From JAFAXD01 sp051985675 (lineage in GTDB: Bacteria; Pseudomonadota; Alphaproteobacteria; Rhizobiales; Xanthobacteraceae), in assembly GCA_051985675.1 (NCBI GenBank), contig JBPYFJ010000153.1:62001-126000 (forward strand): DNA of 64,000 nucleotides, read 5' to 3'. Under the pieces are notes generated by a model, which worked only from the letters and a program-made list of their open reading frames with translations, did not search any database and was not told the origin of the DNA. Shown piece by piece: positions 59,379 through 64,000 of this stretch. Within the stretch, counting starts at the first letter, position 1, and each line of letters starts with the position of its first letter. A program made the position numbers and the translations under genes.

Positions 59379-60455
59379 CTACCCCTCGCGCGCCTCCAGC
59401 ACGGCTTTGAGCGACACGCGCGACCACGCGGCGGTGCGCTCGCGAAATGCGTTGTAGGAGTCGTACACCCGGCGCGCGATCGCGCTGCGCTCGGCGAGAC
59501 CGCCAACGACGCCCGTGGCCTCGTTGCGTGCCGCGGTTACGAGTGCCGCGGGGAAAGTTTTGAGCTTGACGTTGTCGCGTGTCGTCAACACCGCCAGGGC
59601 TTCGGCGTTGAGCCGATCCATCTCGGAGAGCGCGTAGGCGGCTTCCGCCGCGCAGGCATGTGCAATGATCGCCTTGGTTTCCGCGTCCGCCGCGTCCCAG
59701 ACTTTGCGCGACACAATACATTCGCCGGTCCCATTCGGTTTGTTGAAGCCGGGACCGTAGTAGAGCGTCGCAACCCGATAGAGACCCAACGCAATGTCGG
59801 TCCCAGGACCGACGAACTCCGCGGCATCGAGCACGCCGGACTGCAGGCTGGTCAGGATCTCGCTGACCGGCGTTGTCTGCGGGGTCGCGCCCAAACGACG
59901 GAAGACCTCACCGCCCAGCCCGAGCGAGCGGATCTTCAGACCCTTGAGATCCTCCGGTCCGTTCATGTCGCGGCGAAACCAGCCGCCCATGCAAACGCCG
60001 GTGTTGCCGGCCATGAATGGTTTGACCCCGAACGGCGCGTAGAGTTCATCCCACAGCGCCTGCCCGCCGCCCGCATCGACCCAGGCCACGTGCTCGAGAG
60101 GCGTCAGCCCGAACGGCACGGTCGTGTAGAACGCCGCCGCCGGCTCCTTGCCCTGCCAATAGAACGCCGCGGTGTGCCCCATCTCGGCGACACCGCCACC
60201 GACCGCGTCGAGCACTTCGAATGCCGGAACCAGCTCGCCGGCCGCATAAACCGTGACCTGCAGCCGGCCGCCGGAGAGCGCGCCAATACGCTCGGCCACC
60301 CGTTCGGCCGACATCCCCGGACCGGGCAGGCGCTTTGGCCATGACGTGACCATGCGCCAGCGCTGCGTCTGCGCGCGCACCACCGCCGGCGCGGCGAGCG
60401 TCCCGGCCAGCGCAACGCCGGTTCCTCCAACAAGGCTACGACGATCGATGCGCAT
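59379..60455 (-). CDS. TRAP-transporter substrate-binding protein (DctP family)
   Basis: 358 residues with a Tat-type leader (MRIDRRSLVGGTGVALAGTL...VVRAQ). The DctP fold has MVTSWPKRLPGPGMSAERVA, EVLDAVGGGVAEMGHTAAFY and the substrate Arg region LKIRSLGLGGEVFRRLGATP, as in 2-oxo-acid/TakP-like proteins. No DctQ or DctM membrane genes adjoin, so it is an orphan here. Ligand probably an organic acid. Confidence 0.87.
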   Translation of the reverse strand: MRIDRRSLVGGTGVALAGTLAAPAVVRAQTQRWRMVTSWPKRLPGPGMSAERVAERIGALSGGRLQVTVYAAGELVPAFEVLDAVGGGVAEMGHTAAFYWQGKEPAAAFYTTVPFGLTPLEHVAWVDAGGGQALWDELYAPFGVKPFMAGNTGVCMGGWFRRDMNGPEDLKGLKIRSLGLGGEVFRRLGATPQTTPVSEILTSLQSGVLDAAEFVGPGTDIALGLYRVATLYYGPGFNKPNGTGECIVSRKVWDAADAETKAIIAHACAAEAAYALSEMDRLNAEALAVLTTRDNVKLKTFPAALVTAARNEATGVVGGLAERSAIARRVYDSYNAFRERTAAWSRVSLKAVLEAREG

Positions 60456-60473
60456 TGTTTTGGCTCCGCGAGT

Positions 60474-61277
60474 TCATGTTGGCCACCAGGCATGGAAATG
60501 ATGCAGTGGGCCGCGCCCTCGCCCCACCGACAATTGGTCGGACGACGCGATAGCCGCCGTGACATACGCCTTGGCTTCGCGGACGGCGTCGGCCAGCACG
60601 AGGCCCTTAGCAAAGCCCGCCGCAATCGCGGACGACAGCGTGCAGCCGGTGCCATGCGTGTTGCGTGTCGCAAGCCGGCGGGCGGCAAAACGTGTGACCC
60701 CCGTGTGTTCGACCAGCAGGTCGGCGCTTTCGGGCCCCGTGCCGTGCCCGCCTTTCATCAGCACCGCCTTGGCGCCGGCCGCGAGCAGGCGTTCGGCCTG
60801 CGCCCGCATTGCCGCCTCGTCCGAGGCAATATCCGCGTCGAGCAGCGCAGCGGCTTCGGGAAGATTCGGCGTAATGAGGAGCGCGCGTGGCATCAGTTCG
60901 TTGCGCAATGCATCGATAGCGTCGGACCGCAGCAGCCGATCCCCCGACGCCGCGATCATAACCGGATCGAGCACGACATTGCGTGCCCCATTGCGATCGA
61001 GCCCGCGCGCCACCGCGTCGATGATGTCCGCGTGCGCCAGCATGCCGATCTTCACCGCGGCAACCGCGAGATCCGCGAACACGGTGTCGATCTGATCCGC
61101 GACGAATTCGGGCGGAACGTCGTGGATGCCGGCGACGCCATGGGTGTTTTGCGCGGTCAACGCGGTGATGACGCTCGCCCCATAGACGCCGAGCGCGGAG
61201 AAGGTTTTGAGGTCCGCCTGGATGCCGGCTCCGCCACTGGAATCGGAGCCCGCGATGGTGAGCGCAATCGCCGTCAT
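60474..61277 (-). CDS. thiD: Hydroxymethylpyrimidine/phosphomethylpyrimidine kinase
   Basis: 267 residues. IAGSDSSGGAGIQADLKTFS at the start, VITALTAQNTHGV, and MLKGGHG, RLATRNTHGTGCTLSSAIAA near the end carry the ribokinase-fold motifs of ThiD. It phosphorylates HMP twice to HMP-PP, the pyrimidine half of thiamine. Last gene of thiM-thiE-thiD, four bases after thiE, hence under the TPP riboswitch. Confidence 0.92.
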   Translation of the reverse strand: MTAIALTIAGSDSSGGAGIQADLKTFSALGVYGASVITALTAQNTHGVAGIHDVPPEFVADQIDTVFADLAVAAVKIGMLAHADIIDAVARGLDRNGARNVVLDPVMIAASGDRLLRSDAIDALRNELMPRALLITPNLPEAAALLDADIASDEAAMRAQAERLLAAGAKAVLMKGGHGTGPESADLLVEHTGVTRFAARRLATRNTHGTGCTLSSAIAAGFAKGLVLADAVREAKAYVTAAIASSDQLSVGRGRGPLHHFHAWWPT

Positions 61278-61281
61278 TGGC

Positions 61282-61971
61282 TCAATGCCCGGCTGCGCCG
61301 ACGGCCGGCACCCGGGGCGCGCGGCGCGCGAGCGCCGTATCGATGGTCGCGCGCAGCGCGCGGGCGGCCGCGCGCGGATCGGGGGCGTGCGAGAGCGCCG
61401 AGACGACGGACACCCCGTCGACCCCCGCCAAGATCACGTCGGCGGCGTTGCCGGCATTGATCCCCGCGATCGCGCACATGGGAAAATTGCCCATGCGATA
61501 GCGGAAGACCTTCACGATCTCACGCAGCCCGAGGAGGCCGATCGGCGGATCGGGATTGTTCTTGGACGCAGTGCTGAAGACGCCGCCGATGCCGACGTAG
61601 TCGACCACCCGCAACGGCGCCGACCAGGCCTGCTTCACGGTCTTGACGGTCAGCCCGATGAACGGCAGCGGCCCGAGCTGCGCCCGCGCGGTCATGACGT
61701 CGAGATCATCCTGGCCGAGATGAACCCCGTCGGCGCCAACTTCGATTGCGACATCCACGCGATCGTTGATGATCAGCGGCACCGGCCCGAGCGCCGCCTT
61801 GACGGCACGCGCCAGTTCGATCTGGTGCTTGGTGTCGCCCTTTTTGTCACGCAGCTGCACCAGCGTGACGCCGCCGGCCACGATCATCCGCGCGAGCTCC
61901 GGCAGCGCGTGGCCGCCCGCCTGTTCTGGATCCAGGATGGCGTAGAGCCGCAGATCGAGCTGATCTAGCAT
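61282..61971 (-). CDS. thiE: Thiamine-phosphate synthase
   Basis: 229 residues from ATG 61971, seven bases inside the end of thiM. TIM-barrel motifs LYAILDPEQ, LVQLRDKKGDTKHQIELARA, LIINDRVDVAIEVGADGVHL and DYVGIGGVFSTASKNN are complete. It joins HMP-PP with hydroxyethylthiazole phosphate to form thiamine phosphate. The overlap with thiM indicates coupling. Confidence 0.92.
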   Translation of the reverse strand: MLDQLDLRLYAILDPEQAGGHALPELARMIVAGGVTLVQLRDKKGDTKHQIELARAVKAALGPVPLIINDRVDVAIEVGADGVHLGQDDLDVMTARAQLGPLPFIGLTVKTVKQAWSAPLRVVDYVGIGGVFSTASKNNPDPPIGLLGLREIVKVFRYRMGNFPMCAIAGINAGNAADVILAGVDGVSVVSALSHAPDPRAAARALRATIDTALARRAPRVPAVGAAGH

Positions 61972-62774
61972 GCGATCCTCGCCTCGCGCAGCAGCACGTC
62001 GCCGTCCAGCGCATAGATCGCATCGAGCATGGCGGCGGCAAAGCTGCCGGGGCCGGTCGCTCGCGCGCCCGCGAGTTCGCCCGCGACGCCGAACACCATC
62101 AGCCCCGCAGCGGTCGCAAGCCACGCATCGGCTTCGACCGCAAGGCAGGCGGCGACGACCGCCGACGCCGAGCATCCCATGGCGGTGACCTTGGCCATCA
62201 GCGGATGCCCATTGGCGATACGCGCGAGCCGCGCCCCGTCGGTGACGAGGTCGGTTTCTCCCGTCAGTCCCAAAACGGCATCGGTCTCCAAAGCGTAGGC
62301 GCGCAGCGCTCCTTCGCTCGACGGCGCACCCGCGAGCGCCGTGAACTCGGCCCAATTGAGCCGCAGCGCGCTTGGATGCCGGGCCGCCAAGGTCCTGGCA
62401 AACGCCGTGCGTGGTTGCGAGCGCTCGATGAAGACCGGGTCGAGCAACCATGGCCGATTAGCCTGTGCGATGCTCCCGATTGCGATCTCGGCGGCCGCGC
62501 GGCGTTCCGCATCAAATGTGCCGAGGTTGACGAGGAGCGCGTCGGCGCGAGCCACAAACTCGCCGACCTCGTCGGGCGCAATCGTCATCGATGGCACGGC
62601 GCCGAGCGCGAGCAGCATGTTGGCGGAGATATTCTGCGCAACCGCGTTGGTAATGCAGTGCACCCGCGGCGCGCGCGTACGCACGCGCTCGAGGACTGCG
62701 GCAGCGCCGGCGACGAGCTCGTTCGCAAGGGCAGTGGTGGATGTGGGTTGGCGGGAAGTGGCGGCGTCCCGCAT
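61965..62774 (-). CDS. thiM: Hydroxyethylthiazole kinase
   Basis: 269 residues. VHCITNAVAQNISANMLLAL, APDEVGEFVARADALLVNLG, WLLDPVFIERS, LRLNWAEFTALAG and AMGCSASAVVAACLAVE are the ThiM ribokinase-fold blocks. It phosphorylates salvaged thiazole. First gene of the operon; its ATG lies in the P1 stem of the TPP riboswitch. With ThiD and ThiE this makes a salvage set, since no thiC or thiG is present. Confidence 0.92.
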   Translation of the reverse strand: MRDAATSRQPTSTTALANELVAGAAAVLERVRTRAPRVHCITNAVAQNISANMLLALGAVPSMTIAPDEVGEFVARADALLVNLGTFDAERRAAAEIAIGSIAQANRPWLLDPVFIERSQPRTAFARTLAARHPSALRLNWAEFTALAGAPSSEGALRAYALETDAVLGLTGETDLVTDGARLARIANGHPLMAKVTAMGCSASAVVAACLAVEADAWLATAAGLMVFGVAGELAGARATGPGSFAAAMLDAIYALDGDVLLREARIAC

Positions 62775-62867
62775 CTCAAGCTCCCTCCGCCGGCATGATC
62801 CGGATCAGGTTCGATGGGTTGGCAGACCGCCTCTCAGCCCGACTCGCGCCAGGCACCCCATTGAGAT
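62773..62867 (-). promoter_or_regulatory. TPP riboswitch (THI element)
   Basis: On the minus strand: GGGGTGCC, GGCTGAGA, AACCC and GAACCTGATCCGGATCATGC, then GCGGAGGGAG, the full conserved THI-box series. ATCTCAA (from 62867) pairs with TTGAGAT (62779-62773) to close P1; this stem covers the A and T of the thiM start codon, and GGAGGGA, the ribosome binding site, is in the conserved 3' part. TPP binding should therefore block translation initiation directly. No terminator is seen between it and the gene. Confidence 0.93.
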
Positions 62868-62977
62868 TGCAGCTGATATGTAGCGCCGCGGCCGGCCGCG
62901 TACAAGCCGCGTGGCCCCTTGCCACGGTGCCGCCGCACGCCTTGTAATAGGCAAAACCCTTAGCTGGGAGGAAGGCC

Positions 62978-64000
62978 ATGACGGTAACCGGGCGGCTGGC
63001 GCACGCGCCAACCTGCAGCCATATCTCGCGTCGAACGTTCTTGACCGGCGCTACGGCGCTCGGCGCCGCCGCGATCCTGCCCGGAGATGCCGCGCGCGCG
63101 CAGGGCGCCACCATCATCGATACCCACCACCACTACTATCCGCCGGTCTACCAGCAGGCGTGGATGGAATGGGAGGATGCGCACAAGGTGCCGCACTATC
63201 CGACTCAAACCGCCTGGGCGCGTGAGAAAGCGGTGGCTGAGATGGACAAGAATGGCATTCGCACGGCCATGCTGTCGCTGCCATCAACGTGGGGAATTTG
63301 GTTTGACGGCGGACCGGAAGCGGCGGCGCGCATGGTGCGGATCTGCAACGACTACGGCGCTCAGATGGTGCGGGATTTTCCGGGCCGCTTCGGCTTCTTC
63401 GCCCCGCTGTCGATGCTGGACACCGACACAACACTCAAAGAAATCGAATACGTGTTCGACACGCTCAAGGCAGACGGCGTCGGGTTGCAGACCAGCTATG
63501 GCGACAAATGGCTGGGACATCCGTCCTTCAAGCCCATCCTGGAAGAGCTCAATCGCCGCAAGAGCGTGGTCTATGTGCACCCGTCGGTCGCGAGTTGCTG
63601 CGGAAATCTCAGCGTCGGCACGTTCCCGGCGGTGATCGAGGTACCGCACGACACCACGCGCACCATCACGAGCCTGCTGCTGAGCGGCACCTTGGCGCGG
63701 CAGCGCGACATCGCGTGGCTGTTCTCCCACGCGGGCGGAACGATGCCGATGATGGCGGGCCGCATCGACGCGTTTTATGGCAAAAGCCCGAAGGCGGCCG
63801 AGTTCGCCCCGGCAGGGGTCCTCGGCGAGCTGCAACGGCTCCATTACGACACGGCCAACGCCACCTCTGCGCCGGCTATGGCGGCGCTGCTCAAGTTCGT
63901 GCCGGTCTCCCAGGTCACCTACGGCACCGACTATCCCTACTTTCCGCTCGATCAGCACGTCACCCTCGCCCGATCCGGGCTGTCGGCTCCCGACCTACAG
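62978..64000 (+). CDS. Exported amidohydrolase (ACMSD-like), truncated by the window end
   Basis: 341 codons without a stop, from ATG 62978 with GGGAGGAA upstream. A Tat-type leader (SRRTFLTGATALGAAAILPG...ARAQG) precedes an amidohydrolase-2 barrel: IIDTHHHYYPP (metal HxH), VYVHPS (His), LFSHAGGTMPMM (His) and TYGTDYPYFP (Asp). The group contains decarboxylases and lactonases of aromatic-acid breakdown (ACMSD, LigI-like, 2,3-dihydroxybenzoate decarboxylase); which one is not clear. The gene is divergent from thiM, and the 110-base gap shows no strong promoter motif. It is continuing past 64000. Confidence 0.85.
   Translation, partial: MTVTGRLAHAPTCSHISRRTFLTGATALGAAAILPGDAARAQGATIIDTHHHYYPPVYQQAWMEWEDAHKVPHYPTQTAWAREKAVAEMDKNGIRTAMLSLPSTWGIWFDGGPEAAARMVRICNDYGAQMVRDFPGRFGFFAPLSMLDTDTTLKEIEYVFDTLKADGVGLQTSYGDKWLGHPSFKPILEELNRRKSVVYVHPSVASCCGNLSVGTFPAVIEVPHDTTRTITSLLLSGTLARQRDIAWLFSHAGGTMPMMAGRIDAFYGKSPKAAEFAPAGVLGELQRLHYDTANATSAPAMAALLKFVPVSQVTYGTDYPYFPLDQHVTLARSGLSAPDLQ

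Noticed and set aside
1..64000. tRNA, rRNA, CRISPR, complete IS or prophage
   Set aside because: No cloverleaf, ribosomal stretch, regularly spaced direct repeats, transposase or integrase frame was found by eye; the holin-like gene at 26510 belongs to a chromosomal family with no phage neighbours.

Overview
The window is high-GC, gene-dense alphaproteobacterial DNA of a Hyphomicrobiales type close to Bradyrhizobium, Rhodopseudomonas or Xanthobacteraceae. The evidence is a CckA-type hybrid kinase beside a FliO-like gene and a dksA-type gene, the family mix (DUF1236, DUF3309, DUF6496, many Bug/TctC binding proteins), candidate EcfG-type general-stress promoters, and a very large apolipoprotein-like coiled-coil protein resembling the rhizobial growth-pole-ring protein. 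I saw no rRNA, tRNA, CRISPR array, complete insertion sequence or phage.

Layout. 0-9.8 kb: membrane sulfatase-fold protein, 2-haloacid dehalogenase, a drug-efflux MFS, cupin plus alpha/beta hydrolase, GST, small envelope proteins and an exported methyltransferase-like protein. 9.8-14.1 kb: cckA, a fliO-like gene and a dksA-type gene. 14.3-22.3 kb: MoxR ATPase, MipA/OmpV porin, FAD oxidase, SixA phosphatase, CPBP protease, universal stress protein, MFS and a Crp/Fnr regulator. 22.3-28.6 kb: an accessory, general-stress-like block of small genes with several EcfG-type promoter candidates, a type IB topoisomerase and a decayed yihY/brkB. 28.7-39.9 kb: Rieske dioxygenase pair, three intact and one dead Bug/TctC gene, a VWA protein (likely partner of the distant MoxR), a glycosyltransferase-metallophosphoesterase pair, a flippase-like membrane protein and a flavin hydroxylase. 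39.9-48.2 kb: chagasin-like inhibitor, ferredoxin reductase and ferredoxin separated by a repeat, and the 1752-residue polar coiled-coil protein. 48.2-53.4 kb: mlaE-mlaF-mlaD lipid transport operon, dipeptide epimerase and MFS. 53.4-57.6 kb: threonine dehydratase, PmtA-type phospholipid N-methyltransferase, a second metallophosphoesterase and a divergent GT21 glycosyltransferase. 57.6-64 kb: SDR, FAH-family hydrolase, orphan TRAP binding protein, thiM-thiE-thiD under a TPP riboswitch, and a truncated amidohydrolase.

The strongest functional theme is membrane-lipid remodelling under phosphate starvation. Two metallophosphoesterases of the family that contains the rhizobial phospholipase C PlcP each sit beside a lipid-type glycosyltransferase (GT4 at 34.2 kb, GT21 at 56.3 kb). 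The intergenic region of the second pair carries a Pho-box-like site facing each gene, the first pair has a weaker one, and a perfect Pho box lies at 1928-1945. PmtA and the Mla transporter belong to the same lipid theme.

The most unusual DNA feature is a family of CTAG-bounded palindromes arranged as two hairpins separated by a conserved 13-base A/T-rich spacer (39936-40103, 41767-41933 and, reversed, 57458-57614), with half copies at 114 and 12337. The two arms of each hairpin change together between copies. One copy supplies the ferredoxin stop codon and another lies directly against a ribosome binding site.
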